In this document: positions 32,094 through 42,840 of the stretch, piece after piece
Layout of the letters: each line of letters begins with the position of its first letter
Numbering within the stretch: the first letter of the stretch is position 1
Assembly: GCF_014229645.1 (NCBI RefSeq)
Contig: NZ_JAATOD010000003.1
Location: 124,001-188,000, forward strand
DNA: 64,000 bases
Direction: 5' to 3'
DNA from: Listeria swaminathanii
GTDB lineage: Bacteria > Bacillota > Bacilli > Lactobacillales > Listeriaceae
Program-made: the position numbers and the translations under genes
The notes under the pieces: model-generated
What the model saw: only the letters and a program-made list of their open reading frames with translations
Database searches by the model: none
Told to the model about the DNA's origin: nothing

Positions 32094-32606
32094 CTATTCA
32101 AAAACATTGCGCGCCGCCACATAAATCCCACCTGCTAAAGCCACAAGTGTTCCAGCAATTGCTCCGCCAACTGTTTTTTGTTTGGTCTTTTTAGTTTCGT
32201 CTTCTACGGTCGTTTCTGCAGCAGCTATTTCGGTGTTGACCGCGGTTGTTTCATATTTACCTGTAAACAACTTCGCTTTCGTTTTTTCCACCGTTTCTCC
32301 AGCAGTTGGTTCTTCTTCAAAAAGCGAGTCTTTAATTCGGTCGTATTCTGCTTTTTCTGCCGCTTTTTGTTTGGCGATTTTTTCATCCATTTCGTCAGTA
32401 AAAAGTGGAATTCCGTTTTTATCGAGCTCCGTTTCTTCCATCTGCTCTAGTTCTTTTGTTTTTTCTTCTTCTGTTTTTTGGAGTCTGTCTGTTTTGATGT
32501 CCATTTTCCCGCTATTTTCAAGATAACTATCCGAATCCGCAGCGAGCGCACTAGGAGCATAGGCGAAACACAATAGTAACAGCAGTCCTGCTAGTTTAAA
32601 TTTCAT
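32094..32606 (-). CDS. essA: Type VII secretion protein EssA
   Basis: 170 residues. An N-terminal hydrophobic signal-like segment (about 5-22, 'GLLLLLCFAYAPSALAADS') precedes a charged Glu/Lys-rich middle part, and a C-terminal membrane helix (about 147-165) ends in 'AARNVFE'. This matches EssA, a small membrane component of the channel. The start overlaps the esaA stop by 11 nt. Confidence 0.9.
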   Translation of the reverse strand: MKFKLAGLLLLLCFAYAPSALAADSDSYLENSGKMDIKTDRLQKTEEEKTKELEQMEETELDKNGIPLFTDEMDEKIAKQKAAEKAEYDRIKDSLFEEEPTAGETVEKTKAKLFTGKYETTAVNTEIAAAETTVEDETKKTKQKTVGGAIAGTLVALAGGIYVAARNVFE

Positions 32607-35600
32607 CTGAATAGTCCTCCTCTACTTCTTCCTCTTTAGAACGGTGCCAGACAAACAGGTTAAGACCAGTAAATAATAGTGTCGCTCCAATTAAGCTGTA
32701 TACGACAATAATATAATCTTGTTGCACACTCAAAATTCCGTTGAGTAGTTGCTCGATATATTGCAGTGGCGAGAACGTTCTGAATGTCGCGAAAATAGAT
32801 TCATTATCAATGTTCAGTCCAACTGCATCTGTTAAGAACAGGTACAAACTTAAAACTAGTAAAATAATCGACATCCCAATCATGTTGAGCTGGCGTAATA
32901 AGTACGAAAATGCAGTAACTAGCGCCATCATAATTAGTACGCAAACACCAATCCATAGGAACATCCCAATTTCTCCAACTTCAAAAATAAATCCTGAAAC
33001 CGCGCCGATTACTAGCCCTTCAATAATTCCTACACAGATTGTTAAGAACGTAATTGGAATATTTTTAAAGACAATCGACATTTCCTTCTCAAATTCATTC
33101 AATTGCTCTCGTTTTTTCTCTTGATGTGAAATAACATAGCTAGTGAAAATGGCAAGAATAGTACAAATCAGAATCATGAAGTATGGCATTGATTTGTCAC
33201 CTGCAACGATAGTCCCTGCGTTCATCTTATCTACTGGATTACTCAAGAAACTATATAGATTTTCATTTTGACGATCACCAACACGGCTATTTTTCATCAC
33301 CTTAGCAAAGTTTTTCTGGAATGTTTCATCGTCTTCCAGTTTTTGGCCTAAGTCTTCTGATAGGGTGGAGGCTTCTTTTACTAAAGTTTCTCCACTTTGT
33401 TGGATATTTTTGGCTTCCTTATCAATCGCATCAAAAGTCTGATATACGACTTCGGCTGATTTTAAGTTACCTTCCGAAGTACCAGCTAACGACTCACTTT
33501 TCGCTAAAATTCCTGCAAATTCAGAACTTAGCTGTAGCGCCATTGTTGCTTCTTCGCCCGATTTATCTAAAACCACACCATTTTCTGCGATTAGACCTTT
33601 ACTAGCCTCGCGCCATGCTTCCAGATTTTGCAAAGTTAATGCTAGATTGGTATTTAAATTAATGGCTTCTTGGGTCGTTTCGTTTAATCTATTTGTTACA
33701 TCTTCTGACCTTGAATTTGCCTCGGCCATTGTATATTTATAGTCATCAATTCGTTTTTCAAAGGCTTTAATTTTTTTCGTATAATCTGCCACAAAACGGT
33801 CTGTTGTCAGATTTACAAAACTACCAATGATATCTTCTTTATTAAAAATGTAATAATACGAAGACGATTTAGCGGAATTTTCTAGTGTTACTTGATAATC
33901 GTTAAAGTCCGGGATTTGCCCAGAATCACTTGCATCAATTCCATAATATAAGTCAAATAATGCTTGTAGTTTATAATAATCTTTCACCGTATTAGTAATA
34001 GCTTTTACAGAAGAGCTCGTTTCATTAAGGTAGGTTGCTGAATTGACCTTAATCGGCTGCGCTTCTTTTCTAACTAGTATCGCGCCACCTGACATACCAG
34101 GGTTTAGCTGTGTTGGATCAGATGGGTCTGGAACAACCGGCATGTATCCATATTCTTGGTTCTCAAATTGTTGCATCGAGGCACTCCAATTCGCAGCCCC
34201 AACCAAAGGAACATTAGCACCTTCTCGTAATATTGCTCTACCAGTAATTTTTATATCTATTGGGTAAGCAAACGATGGAATATAAAACTTAATACCATTT
34301 TCGCCGTAAGCCGTTTGTTGCACTAATCCTGTATCAGCACTTCCATTTACTAGACAATTGACGTTAGAAAAAGTGAAGTTTTCATCCAAATTCACAACAA
34401 CTTCTGTCCTATAAGCGCTACTTGGCACAGTATAAGACTGGCTTTCTAGCCCAACACCTTCTGATTTTAGTCGATTAATCGTGTCACTTTTCAGCACATC
34501 TGTTGGCAATGCTTTGGCATCAGTTGTAAAGCTAAAATCCTCACCAAACGCTTTACGATGACTGTTATAATACTCTTTCGATAGCGTTACAATATTTTTG
34601 TACATCTCTTCGTCGAGCCCAATGCTTGCCAATTGATCTGTATTGTATGTCGGCAACGCTTTTATTTCATTTACAAGCATATTGTTAAAACCTGCGTTAA
34701 GATCTTCGCCAGCCAAATCTTTCAGGCCAATTTCATTTATTTTATCCGAATAATCGTTTTCTTTTAAAATACGCAGCAAATCATTATAAACAGCCGTCCG
34801 GAAATCATTTTCGAGCGTTCCGATAATTTCTCCATCTAGCGCTTCGATCCGTGCATTCGTTTCAGCGATGTAGTTTTGCAAAGCCTGCGTCTGCGATAAT
34901 AACGAATTAGTTCCTTCTAAAACTTGAAATTCCGAAGTCATTTGCGCATTGGCTTGTTCTAAAGCGGCCGTTTGCGTTCTAATATCTTCTGCCGATAAAG
35001 AACCATCAAAGTTCTGCAAGTTCTCCGTGAATTTTATCCCAAAAGGTGCATTGGTTTCTTGCGTTTTCGTGTAGCTATCCATATTTTTCATATGTTCAGC
35101 GTTTTCCGTTTTGGAGACATTTAAGCTTTCTTCAAATTCCTTCATAATATCTTGGAAACCTTGGAAGCTCTCTTTAGAAGTCCCCGTGTATGTTTGTACC
35201 GTTTTAAATTGTTCCGTGTAGTTTGATAACGGATTATTTACATCTGTGTTGTAAATAGCGTCATACTTTTTCTCTTCTTTAACTAACGCGCCAATGTTAT
35301 CTTGCGCTTCTTGTAAAGTGGTTAAAATGCTAGCAAAATAAACGTCAATTATCCGTGAATTGAAGTCTTCGAGTACTGACGCTGCTGTTTTTTCTGCTTC
35401 TGCTTTTAAATCGCTATTTCCGACATCATTAACTTTGTAGCTAATGGTTACTTTTTCTGGAGCAGTCGATGTCATTGACAATGCTTTTTGAGAAAAGTCA
35501 CTCGGAATAACAATCATCATGTTATATACATCTCGTTTTAAGCCACTTTCTGCAACCCCGCGGCTAACAACGTACCATTCATGTCCTTCATCTTTTTCAA

Positions 35601-35817
35601 TACTTTTAACAAATTGGTTCCCGAACTCCACTCGTTTTCCTTGGAAAGTATCTCCTTGGTCCTCGTTAACAAGTGCGATAGTCATTTTATGTACTTTTTC
35701 AGTATTATTTTTAGTTTCTTTATTTGCCCCTTGATTCAAAGCCAAATAAGTAATTCCTGCCGACAGAAAAATCGCCAAGACTAAAAAGAGTAAAATACTC
35801 CATTTTACCTTCTTCAT
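32596..35817 (-). CDS. esaA: Type VII secretion protein EsaA (YueB family)
   Basis: 1073 residues. One membrane helix at the N-terminus (about 7-27) precedes 'IALVNEDQGDTFQGKRVEFG', the Pip/YhgE-type motif. A huge extracellular domain (about 40-880) includes long coiled coils, and five to six membrane helices are clustered at the C-terminus (about 880-1050). YueB of Bacillus is the same family and serves as receptor for phage SPP1. The last residues are acidic ('EEEVEEDYSDEI'). It follows esxA after a hairpin. Confidence 0.95.
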   Translation of the reverse strand: MKKVKWSILLFLVLAIFLSAGITYLALNQGANKETKNNTEKVHKMTIALVNEDQGDTFQGKRVEFGNQFVKSIEKDEGHEWYVVSRGVAESGLKRDVYNMMIVIPSDFSQKALSMTSTAPEKVTISYKVNDVGNSDLKAEAEKTAASVLEDFNSRIIDVYFASILTTLQEAQDNIGALVKEEKKYDAIYNTDVNNPLSNYTEQFKTVQTYTGTSKESFQGFQDIMKEFEESLNVSKTENAEHMKNMDSYTKTQETNAPFGIKFTENLQNFDGSLSAEDIRTQTAALEQANAQMTSEFQVLEGTNSLLSQTQALQNYIAETNARIEALDGEIIGTLENDFRTAVYNDLLRILKENDYSDKINEIGLKDLAGEDLNAGFNNMLVNEIKALPTYNTDQLASIGLDEEMYKNIVTLSKEYYNSHRKAFGEDFSFTTDAKALPTDVLKSDTINRLKSEGVGLESQSYTVPSSAYRTEVVVNLDENFTFSNVNCLVNGSADTGLVQQTAYGENGIKFYIPSFAYPIDIKITGRAILREGANVPLVGAANWSASMQQFENQEYGYMPVVPDPSDPTQLNPGMSGGAILVRKEAQPIKVNSATYLNETSSSVKAITNTVKDYYKLQALFDLYYGIDASDSGQIPDFNDYQVTLENSAKSSSYYYIFNKEDIIGSFVNLTTDRFVADYTKKIKAFEKRIDDYKYTMAEANSRSEDVTNRLNETTQEAINLNTNLALTLQNLEAWREASKGLIAENGVVLDKSGEEATMALQLSSEFAGILAKSESLAGTSEGNLKSAEVVYQTFDAIDKEAKNIQQSGETLVKEASTLSEDLGQKLEDDETFQKNFAKVMKNSRVGDRQNENLYSFLSNPVDKMNAGTIVAGDKSMPYFMILICTILAIFTSYVISHQEKKREQLNEFEKEMSIVFKNIPITFLTICVGIIEGLVIGAVSGFIFEVGEIGMFLWIGVCVLIMMALVTAFSYLLRQLNMIGMSIILLVLSLYLFLTDAVGLNIDNESIFATFRTFSPLQYIEQLLNGILSVQQDYIIVVYSLIGATLLFTGLNLFVWHRSKEEEVEEDYSDEI

Positions 35818-35885
35818 TCATGTCCCACTCCCGTTGTGTCTTTTTTTATATAAATACCTTTTTAGGCATAAGCTTTCTATTTTAG

Positions 35886-35917
35886 AAAAAGCCATGCAAA
35901 AAACTGCATGGCTTTTC
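35886..35917 (-). terminator. Hairpin between esxA and esaA
   Basis: AAAGCCATGCA pairs with TGCATGGCTTT around a short loop, followed by TTTC. It probably ends a short esxA-only transcript while letting part of transcription read into esaA. Confidence 0.75.
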
Positions 35918-35965
35918 GTAAAGCATCCATCTATATTTGTATGTATGCCCCACTCTTGTTGATTT

Positions 35966-36259
35966 TTAGAATCCGAAGTTTTGAGAAAGTTGTTGATCGT
36001 GCTCTTCTACAGCGTTTGCAGTCTTCTCAAGTTGATCATTGATTTGATCCATTAAGTTTGCGAATTCAGTCACTTTTGGTTTTAATTGCTCAAATTGCTC
36101 ATCAAAACGTGCAAAAGCTTGACCTTCCCACTCGCTACGAAGTTGATCTTGTAATTGGCTCAAACGGCTTAGAATATCTTCAATATCTCTACCACTTTGA
36201 CCATAAGTTTTAGCGCGATCACGTAGCTCGCTAGGACTCATACGAATTTGACCTGACAT
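35966..36259 (-). CDS. esxA: WXG100 protein EsxA (secreted)
   Basis: 97 residues forming two helices around the turn 'SEWEGQAF' (Trp43-Glu-Gly45). This is the hallmark of WXG100/ESAT-6 proteins, exported as dimers through the type VII channel. RBS GAGGAGATGAAGTGA. It is the first gene of the secretion locus with its own terminator, which suggests a high-level separate transcript. The last residues (YxxxD/E-type signal) are replaced by 'LSQNFGF'. Confidence 0.96.
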   Translation of the reverse strand: MSGQIRMSPSELRDRAKTYGQSGRDIEDILSRLSQLQDQLRSEWEGQAFARFDEQFEQLKPKVTEFANLMDQINDQLEKTANAVEEHDQQLSQNFGF

Positions 36260-36308
36260 TCACTTCATCTCCTCTTATTATCTATTGTGAATAAGATATC
36301 ACTCTAAA

Positions 36309-36314
36309 ATTATA
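36309..36314 (-). promoter_or_regulatory. -10 box upstream of esxA
   Basis: TATAAT about 50 bp before the esxA start. No good -35 box at 17 bp is seen, so this is a tentative promoter. Confidence 0.4.
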
Positions 36315-36525
36315 TCATGAATTCACAAGCTAAATTGTGACAGAAATGCGAATAAAATAGCTCCAAAACACTGATATTGGGTCTTTTTTTGGAATCCTTT
36401 TCCATATAAAAGATGCGTTTTTCACAAAGAAAGATTATTTTTGTTAAGTTTTTCAAGTTTTACGGCCATGGATTGTATACCATGCTGAAATCAAAACCAG
36501 CTCTTATGAAGAAAAAAATGTCGAA

Positions 36526-36562
36526 ACAAAAAGCCCCTCGAGGAAAAACCTCAGAGGAGCTT
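36526..36562 (-). terminator. Rho-independent terminator of purA
   Basis: On the minus strand AAGC(T)CCTC(T)GAGG pairs with CCTC-GAGGGGCTT and is followed by TTTGTTT. A 62-codon plus-strand frame over this site is an artefact. Confidence 0.8.
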
Positions 36563-36575
36563 GGTAATTATTTTA

Positions 36576-37868
36576 TTAAGCTAAACGCCAAACGCTTTTA
36601 ATCACGTGTGTTTGAGCACGGTCTGGACCTACAGAGAACATAGAAACTTGCACGCCTGTAAGTTGCGCAATACGTTCCATGTAATGGCGGCAATTAACAG
36701 GTAGATCATCTAATGATGTAACTCCTGTAATATCTTCCGTCCAGCCTGGAAGTTCTTCATAAACTGGTTCGCAACGAGCTAAATCTTTCAAGCTTGCCGG
36801 GAATTCTGTAATTGTTTTTCCGTCTAATTTGTAAGCTACACAGATTTTAAGTGTTTCAATTCCTGTCAATACATCTAGTAGCGTTAACGATAAATCCGTT
36901 AAACCACTAACACGACGAGCATGACGAACAACGACACTGTCAAACCAACCTACACGACGCGGACGACCAGTAGTCGTACCATATTCATGACCAACTTCAC
37001 GAATATTGTCACCGATAGCATCAAATAATTCTGTCGGGAAAGGACCGTCACCAACACGCGTAGTATAAGCTTTCGCCACACCAACAACATGATTGATTTT
37101 CGATGGACCAACACCACTACCGATAGTTACACCACCAGCAATCGGATTACTTGAAGTTACAAACGGATATGTTCCTTGATCAATATCAAGCATAACCCCT
37201 TGCGCCCCTTCAAACAACACACGTTTACCATCATCTAAAGCGTCGTTTAAAACAACAGATGTATCGCAAACATATTCTTTAAATTGTTGACCATATCCAT
37301 AATATTCTTCTAAAATATCTTCTAATTTAAATCCTTCTAGTTCATAAAAACGTTCAAGTAAACGGTTTTTCTCACCAAGATTATGCTCTAATTTTTCTTT
37401 AAATGTTTCTTTATCTAGTAAATCGATAATACGGATACCAACACGCGCCGCTTTATCCATATATGCTGGGCCGATACCTTTTTTCGTTGTACCGATTTTG
37501 TTTGCGCCTTTACGTTCTTCGTCAGCTTCATCAATACGAATGTGATACGGTAAAATAATGTGCGCGCGGTTAGAGATACGCAAATTAGAAGTATCCACGC
37601 CTTTGTCATGAAGATATTTTAACTCCTCAACTAAAGCTTTTGGATCAACAACCATACCGTTACCAATAACACTAATCTTTTCTTTGTAAAAGATACCTGA
37701 TGGAATTAAGTGCAATTTGTACGTTTCGCCATCAAACTTAATTGTATGACCCGCATTGTTCCCACCTTGATATCTAGCAATCGCTTCTGCATTTTCGGAA
37801 AGAAAATCTGTAATCTTCCCTTTTCCTTCATCGCCCCACTGTGTTCCTACTACAACAACTGAAGACAT
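36576..37868 (-). CDS. purA: Adenylosuccinate synthetase
   Basis: 430 residues. It joins IMP and aspartate using GTP, the first step from IMP to AMP. The GTP-binding/active-site loop '[14 protein letters not shown]' (residues 8-21) and 'GGNNAGHTI' (about 35-43) are intact, and the family signature '[12 protein letters not shown]' is present. Full length. A palindromic AT-rich gap separates it from dnaB; it appears to be transcribed alone, with its own terminator. Confidence 0.98.
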   Translation of the reverse strand: MSSVVVVGTQWGDEGKGKITDFLSENAEAIARYQGGNNAGHTIKFDGETYKLHLIPSGIFYKEKISVIGNGMVVDPKALVEELKYLHDKGVDTSNLRISNRAHIILPYHIRIDEADEERKGANKIGTTKKGIGPAYMDKAARVGIRIIDLLDKETFKEKLEHNLGEKNRLLERFYELEGFKLEDILEEYYGYGQQFKEYVCDTSVVLNDALDDGKRVLFEGAQGVMLDIDQGTYPFVTSSNPIAGGVTIGSGVGPSKINHVVGVAKAYTTRVGDGPFPTELFDAIGDNIREVGHEYGTTTGRPRRVGWFDSVVVRHARRVSGLTDLSLTLLDVLTGIETLKICVAYKLDGKTITEFPASLKDLARCEPVYEELPGWTEDITGVTSLDDLPVNCRHYMERIAQLTGVQVSMFSVGPDRAQTHVIKSVWRLA

Positions 37869-38074
37869 TTAAACACCTCATTTAATTGGTCTTTGATAGC
37901 TATGAGTTTTTCATAGCCTCTTCATTTTCCACTATATATTGTACCGTTTGCCACCAAAATAGTCAATGGATTTACGAACATTGATTTGTAAGGTAATTTT
38001 ATCGTTCGCTTTTTTAAACGTTTTAGCAGAAATATAAAGTATATTTTTAGTAATATGATACCTTTTTGCATAAA

Positions 38075-38122
38075 ATAAAAAACCTTGCGCACTCCAAATT
38101 TAATTAGAATTTCACAAGGTTT
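38075..38122 (-). terminator. Terminator of the gdpP-rplI-dnaB operon
   Basis: AACCTTGTG pairs with CGCAAGGTT (with a G-T or mismatched top) and is followed by TTTTTATTTT on the minus strand. Confidence 0.7.
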
Positions 38123-38127
38123 CCTCA

Positions 38128-39480
38128 TTAAGCCATTGCGTCGTCGTACCGCACTTCTAAATTCACAAACTTATTATATTCTTTTACAAAGGCTAGTTTA
38201 ACGTCACCAACCGGACCATTACGTTGTTTCGCAATAATAATCTCAATCGTGCCATCATTTTCGCCTTCCCGGTCATAGTAATCTTCCCGGTATAAAAAGG
38301 CCACGATATCCGCATCTTGCTCAATCGAACCCGATTCACGAATATCTGACATCATTGGTCGCTTATCTTGACGTTGCTCTACACTACGAGATAACTGTGA
38401 AAGTGCAATTACTGGCACTTCAAGTTCCCGCGCCAAAGCTTTCAACGACCGAGAAATTTCAGAAACCTCTTGTTGTCTATTTTCGCCACCACGACCGCTC
38501 CCCGCAATAAGTTGCAAGTAATCGATCACGATCATGCCAAGACCAGTTTCTTGTTTTAAACGACGACATTTGGAACGAATCTCATTCACACGAACACCCG
38601 GCGTATCATCAATATAAATCCCAGAATTAGAAAGTGTACCCATCGCGATTGTCAGCTTTTGCCAATCATCGCTCGTTAAAGCACCCGTCCGTAAATTCTG
38701 CGCATTAATATTTCCTTCCGCACAAAGCATACGCATAACAAGCTGTTCCGCACCCATTTCCAAACTAAAAATGGCCACATTCTCGTCAGTTTTCGTCGCA
38801 ACATTTTGCGCAATATTTAAAGCGAAGGCTGTTTTACCAACAGAAGGACGCGCGGCAACAATAATTAAATCATTCCGCTGAAATCCAGCTGTCATTTTAT
38901 CAAGCTCGTTGAATCCAGTTGGAATCCCAGTAATATCACCTTTACGATTATGCAAAATTTCAATATCGTCATATGTTTTAACAAGGACATCTTTAATATT
39001 CTTGAACGCGCCGACATTTTTACGTTGCGAAACTTCCAAGATACTCTTTTCCGCCTCGTCCATAAGCATATCGAGCTCGTCCTCGCGCGAATAACCATCT
39101 GTCGCAATTTGGGTAGCCGTTCTAATTAAACGTCTCAGAAGCGCCTTGTCCTCGATAATATGCGCATAGTATTCTAAGTTCGCAGCAGTTGGCACAGCTC
39201 CGGATAATTCCGTCAAATATGGCAAACCACCCGCATCTTCCAAATTACCTTTGGCAGCAAGCGCCTCGTACACCGTTAATACATCGACAGCCTTCCCGTG
39301 GTCATTCAAATCAAGCATCGTTTCGAAAATGATTTGGTGACCCGTGCGATAAAAATCATCCGGCATTAAAATTTCAGAAGCAGTAATCAGCGCATTCGGC
39401 TCAAGAAATATCGCGCCCAGTACAGCTTGTTCGGCTTCAATATTTTGTGGTGGTGTTCTGTCCTGGAAATTATTATCCAC
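38128..39480 (-). CDS. dnaB: Replicative DNA helicase DnaB (called DnaC in Listeria/Bacillus)
   Basis: 450 residues. The N-terminal primase-binding domain starts 'PPQNIEAEQAVLGAIFL'. The RecA-like helicase domain follows, with Walker A 'AARPSVGKTAF' (near 210) and Walker B 'MIVIDYLQLI'. This hexameric helicase opens the replication fork. The genes gdpP-rplI-dnaB are closely spaced and form an operon. Confidence 0.97.
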   Translation of the reverse strand: MDNNFQDRTPPQNIEAEQAVLGAIFLEPNALITASEILMPDDFYRTGHQIIFETMLDLNDHGKAVDVLTVYEALAAKGNLEDAGGLPYLTELSGAVPTAANLEYYAHIIEDKALLRRLIRTATQIATDGYSREDELDMLMDEAEKSILEVSQRKNVGAFKNIKDVLVKTYDDIEILHNRKGDITGIPTGFNELDKMTAGFQRNDLIIVAARPSVGKTAFALNIAQNVATKTDENVAIFSLEMGAEQLVMRMLCAEGNINAQNLRTGALTSDDWQKLTIAMGTLSNSGIYIDDTPGVRVNEIRSKCRRLKQETGLGMIVIDYLQLIAGSGRGGENRQQEVSEISRSLKALARELEVPVIALSQLSRSVEQRQDKRPMMSDIRESGSIEQDADIVAFLYREDYYDREGENDGTIEIIIAKQRNGPVGDVKLAFVKEYNKFVNLEVRYDDAMA

Positions 39481-39504
39481 TGTCTTACGCTCCCTTAAGA
39501 AAAA

Positions 39505-39951
39505 TTATTCTTCACTAACATGTACATCAAGTGTTGCAGTTACTTCATGGTGCAACTTCACAGGTACTTTTGTATGCCCTAAAGCTCGAATTGCATCCGG
39601 TAAATCCATTTTACGTTTATCTATTTTAATACCATGTGTTTTTTCAAGCGTTTGGGCGATTTGTTTAGATGTAATCGAACCAAACAATCTGCCGCCTTCA
39701 CCAGACTTCGCTTTTAATTCCACTGTTAATTTTTCCATTTTTTCTTTCAAAGCTTTCGCCTCAGCTAATTCTTCTGCAGCAACCTTGTCTTCTTTTTTCT
39801 TTTGAGCTGAAAGTGTGCTTAAAGCAGCATTGTTAGCCTCAACCGCGTAACCATTTTTAATTAAAAAATTGTTTGCATAACCATCTGCAACATTTTTTGT
39901 TTCACCTTTTTTACCTTTACCTTTTACGTCTTTCAAGAAAATAACTTTCAT
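39505..39951 (-). CDS. rplI: 50S ribosomal protein L9
   Basis: 148 residues starting at '[17 protein letters not shown]'. A longer frame (to 39972) would begin inside gdpP and is not used. N-domain, long central helix (about 40-75) and C-domain ('[11 protein letters not shown]') are all present. The start lies 2 bp after the gdpP stop, so expression is coupled. Confidence 0.97.
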   Translation of the reverse strand: MKVIFLKDVKGKGKKGETKNVADGYANNFLIKNGYAVEANNAALSTLSAQKKKEDKVAAEELAEAKALKEKMEKLTVELKAKSGEGGRLFGSITSKQIAQTLEKTHGIKIDKRKMDLPDAIRALGHTKVPVKLHHEVTATLDVHVSEE

Positions 39952-39953
39952 AA

Positions 39954-41927
39954 TTATGTTTCTCCCTTCCAATACGCATCAATGGCGCTGATTAATTGTT
40001 TTTCTGCTTCTGCAATCGTAACATCTTTAAGCTGTGTGGCTGCATTCGATAAATGACCACCACCGCCTAGTTTTTCCATAATGACTTGCACATTGATTTG
40101 ACCAAGCGACCTCGCGCTAATACCGATTAATTTATCCGGACGTAGCGTAATGACAAAGGATGCCTGCACGCCTTCCATCGAAAGCATCGTATCCGCCGCC
40201 TGCGCTGCAATGACCGTGCCAAATTCCTCGTCTTCATGTCCCATCGCAATCGCCATGCCGTCATGATAAATTTCAAGCGACTCCACTAAACGACTTCGCT
40301 GTGTAAAAGTAGTAATATCTTCTTTTAAAAATTGCTGCACTAACACCGTGTCCGCTCCAAGCGACCGTAAATAACTTGCCGCATCAAACGTACGCGACCC
40401 AGTCCGAAGCGTAAAGTTCTTCGTATCAACCACAATCCCCGAAAGTAATGCCGTCGCTTCGATTTTCCCAACTTGTTCTAAATCTGGCTGGTACTCAAAT
40501 AGCTCCGTAATCAGTTCGGCTGTAGATGACGCATACGGTTCAATATAAACAAGAACCGGACTTCCGACAAATTCCTCTGAACGACGGTGATGATCGACAA
40601 CAACCACATTCGTGGCCGAGTCCAGCAATTCTTTATTAATAACCATCGAAGGTTTATGCGTATCAACTACGACAAGCAAACTCTTCTCGGTAATATTTTC
40701 TAGCGCAACTTGCGGTGTAACAATATTTTTAATTACATTCGGATATTCTTCAATTTCATTCATCAGCCGCTTCACATCTGGACTCATTTTGCCAGGTTCA
40801 ACGACCACATAAGCATTGCGATCATTCATCTCAGCAATCCGCATCACACCAAGACTCGAACCAATTACGTCCATATCCGGATAGCGATGCCCCATAACAA
40901 AAACTTGGTCACTTTGCGTAATCAACTCTTGCAAGGCTTGCGAGATAACACGTGCGCGAACCCGAGTCCGTTTTTCCATCGGGTTTGTTTTGCCGCCGTA
41001 AAAACGCACTTTTCCTTCAGGTTGCTTAATTACGACCTGATCTCCGCCGCGCCCTAAAGCAAGGTCCAAACTCGACTGCGCCAAATCCGCCAACTGAATC
41101 AAATCATCTTCCTTATAACCAATCCCAATACTAAGCGTTAATGGAATATTTTGCTTCGACGTCCGTTCGCGAATCCGGTCCAAGATTTGAAACTTCTCTT
41201 CCTCCAACCGCTTCAACATTTCTTCCGTCAAAAAGGCCATAAAGCGATCCGTAGAAATCCGTTTTAAGTAGATACGATGTTCCCGCGCCCAGTTAGTCAG
41301 CATCGACGTCACCAAATTATTCAAAGCACTTCGACGTCTATCATCCATACCTTGCGCCCATTCATCGTAATTATCTAAGAAAATAACCGCAAAAACCGAT
41401 TTATTCGCTTGAAATTTCTTATTTAAATCATAATATTCCGTCCGGTCATATAAGTATAAAATCCGCTCTTTACGCTTTACTATCGTGTCAAAACGGTGAT
41501 CACGCCAAGCAATCGACATAATTCCTTTTTCATCATTCCCAGTAATAACGTCCAGAAATTCCGGCCCCACTTCTTCCAAAGACTCGCCAATTAACTCTGT
41601 CTTATCAAAGTACTTCGACATAAACGGGTTAACCCATTCAATTTTATAATGTTCATCATACAGCAATATTCCCATCGGCATTTCAACAAGCGCTTCTTCT
41701 TCACTGCGCTTAATCCGATACGTTAAATTAGAAACATATAGTTGAACGTCTTCATTTAGGCGATATTCAAAGTAAAACATCGCAACCGTAAGAATAATCC
41801 CACCAACAACAACTAATACCGATAACCACCACGAAAAAAAGAACGTGATTACGCCCAAAATAATTGTCGCTGCAATCAGACCGTATAATGGATATTTAAG
41901 CATTCGTTTTTGAAAATAGCCTGACAT
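39954..41927 (-). CDS. gdpP: Cyclic-di-AMP phosphodiesterase GdpP (PdeA)
   Basis: 657 residues. Two membrane helices (about 12-50) are followed by a PAS-like domain (about 70-150), a degenerate GGDEF domain (about 175-305), and a DHH/DHHA1 hydrolase. The metal site motifs are '[11 protein letters not shown]' (about 347-357) and 'VVDHHRRSE' (about 442-450). DHHA1 has '[12 protein letters not shown]' near 620. It degrades c-di-AMP, which controls osmolyte uptake and cell-wall stress. All catalytic residues look present. Confidence 0.96.
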   Translation of the reverse strand: MSGYFQKRMLKYPLYGLIAATIILGVITFFFSWWLSVLVVVGGIILTVAMFYFEYRLNEDVQLYVSNLTYRIKRSEEEALVEMPMGILLYDEHYKIEWVNPFMSKYFDKTELIGESLEEVGPEFLDVITGNDEKGIMSIAWRDHRFDTIVKRKERILYLYDRTEYYDLNKKFQANKSVFAVIFLDNYDEWAQGMDDRRRSALNNLVTSMLTNWAREHRIYLKRISTDRFMAFLTEEMLKRLEEEKFQILDRIRERTSKQNIPLTLSIGIGYKEDDLIQLADLAQSSLDLALGRGGDQVVIKQPEGKVRFYGGKTNPMEKRTRVRARVISQALQELITQSDQVFVMGHRYPDMDVIGSSLGVMRIAEMNDRNAYVVVEPGKMSPDVKRLMNEIEEYPNVIKNIVTPQVALENITEKSLLVVVDTHKPSMVINKELLDSATNVVVVDHHRRSEEFVGSPVLVYIEPYASSTAELITELFEYQPDLEQVGKIEATALLSGIVVDTKNFTLRTGSRTFDAASYLRSLGADTVLVQQFLKEDITTFTQRSRLVESLEIYHDGMAIAMGHEDEEFGTVIAAQAADTMLSMEGVQASFVITLRPDKLIGISARSLGQINVQVIMEKLGGGGHLSNAATQLKDVTIAEAEKQLISAIDAYWKGET

Positions 41928-42066
41928 TTCATCCAGCTCCCCATTTTTTTACATACCTTTTGTCTGAAATTGAGTATCTATATCATAACATAAACCGAAC
42001 TAACAATTCATCACTATTATTTTACCTATATTTCCCCATTTCATCAAATACGAACCTGACATCGTA

Positions 42067-42095
42067 CAAAAAAAGCGACCATAAAGGCCACTTTT
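42067..42095 (-). terminator. Terminator of the agr operon
   Basis: On the minus strand AGTGGCC and GGTCGCT form a short stem around TTTAT, followed by seven T. It touches the agrA stop codon. Confidence 0.75.
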
Positions 42096-42822
42096 ATAAA
42101 CTCAAGCTTTTAATTAATTTTGATGACGCGTAACAATTCTCTCCATTAGACATCTTAACCACACCTTTTGTCGTATCTAATTCATGAATATTTTTCGTAT
42201 TCACAATATACGAACGATGACACCGATAAAAGGACTCGTCCAACATTTTCTCGATGTTTTTCAACTTCCCATAAAACTCCACTTGGCGGTTTTTGCCATG
42301 TAAAATCACTTTATGAATAGTTGGCGCTGTTTCGAAAAACAAGATATCGTCTAAAAGCTCATGAATAATCTTCTTATCTGACACTTTAAACGTAAAATAC
42401 TTCTGCATATCTTGGTCATTAGAAATCCGTTCTTCCGCTTGCTTCATACATGCAAGCACTCGGTCATGCAACATATCAATATCGTCTTTAATAATATAAT
42501 CAAGCGCTTCCACCTTATACGTGAAAGTCATATAACTCAGTTCCGCATGTGTTGTAATGAAAATAATGAATCCCCGTGGATCAAATTTCCGAATTTCTTG
42601 AGCTAACTCAAAACCATTCATGTCCGGTTGCCCTAAATCAATATCTAAAAAGTAAAGTCCCATACCTTGATGTGAAGGCATTCGTGATACTAACTCAAAC
42701 GGATCTCCTGTCGAAAGTTCTAACTTCATATCAAAATGTTCAACCATTATATAGTCTTCAATATATTTCGTTAACCTTTCTCGCTGCATTCTGTTATCTT
42801 CACAAATAAAAACCGGTAGCAT
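42094..42822 (-). CDS. agrA: Response regulator AgrA (LytTR type)
   Basis: 242 residues. The receiver domain has the phosphorylated Asp in 'YFLDIDLGQPDMNG' (near residue 60), and the LytTR DNA-binding domain (about 140-240) contains 'FYRCHRSYIVN'. It activates transcription from direct repeats when phosphorylated by AgrC. Fourth gene of agrBDCA, 18 bp after agrC. Direct-repeat targets are visible at the agrB promoter and at 10212-10241. Confidence 0.96.
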   Translation of the reverse strand: MLPVFICEDNRMQRERLTKYIEDYIMVEHFDMKLELSTGDPFELVSRMPSHQGMGLYFLDIDLGQPDMNGFELAQEIRKFDPRGFIIFITTHAELSYMTFTYKVEALDYIIKDDIDMLHDRVLACMKQAEERISNDQDMQKYFTFKVSDKKIIHELLDDILFFETAPTIHKVILHGKNRQVEFYGKLKNIEKMLDESFYRCHRSYIVNTKNIHELDTTKGVVKMSNGENCYASSKLIKSLSL

Positions 42823-42840
42823 AAATTCATCCCCATTCTT

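Noticed and set aside
36413-36601. 62-codon plus-strand frame with many Lys
   Set aside because: It runs across the purA terminator and the purA 3' end; no RBS or conservation cue.
37922-38128. 68-codon minus-strand frame between dnaB and purA
   Set aside because: Covers the dnaB terminator; low-complexity translation of AT-rich spacer.
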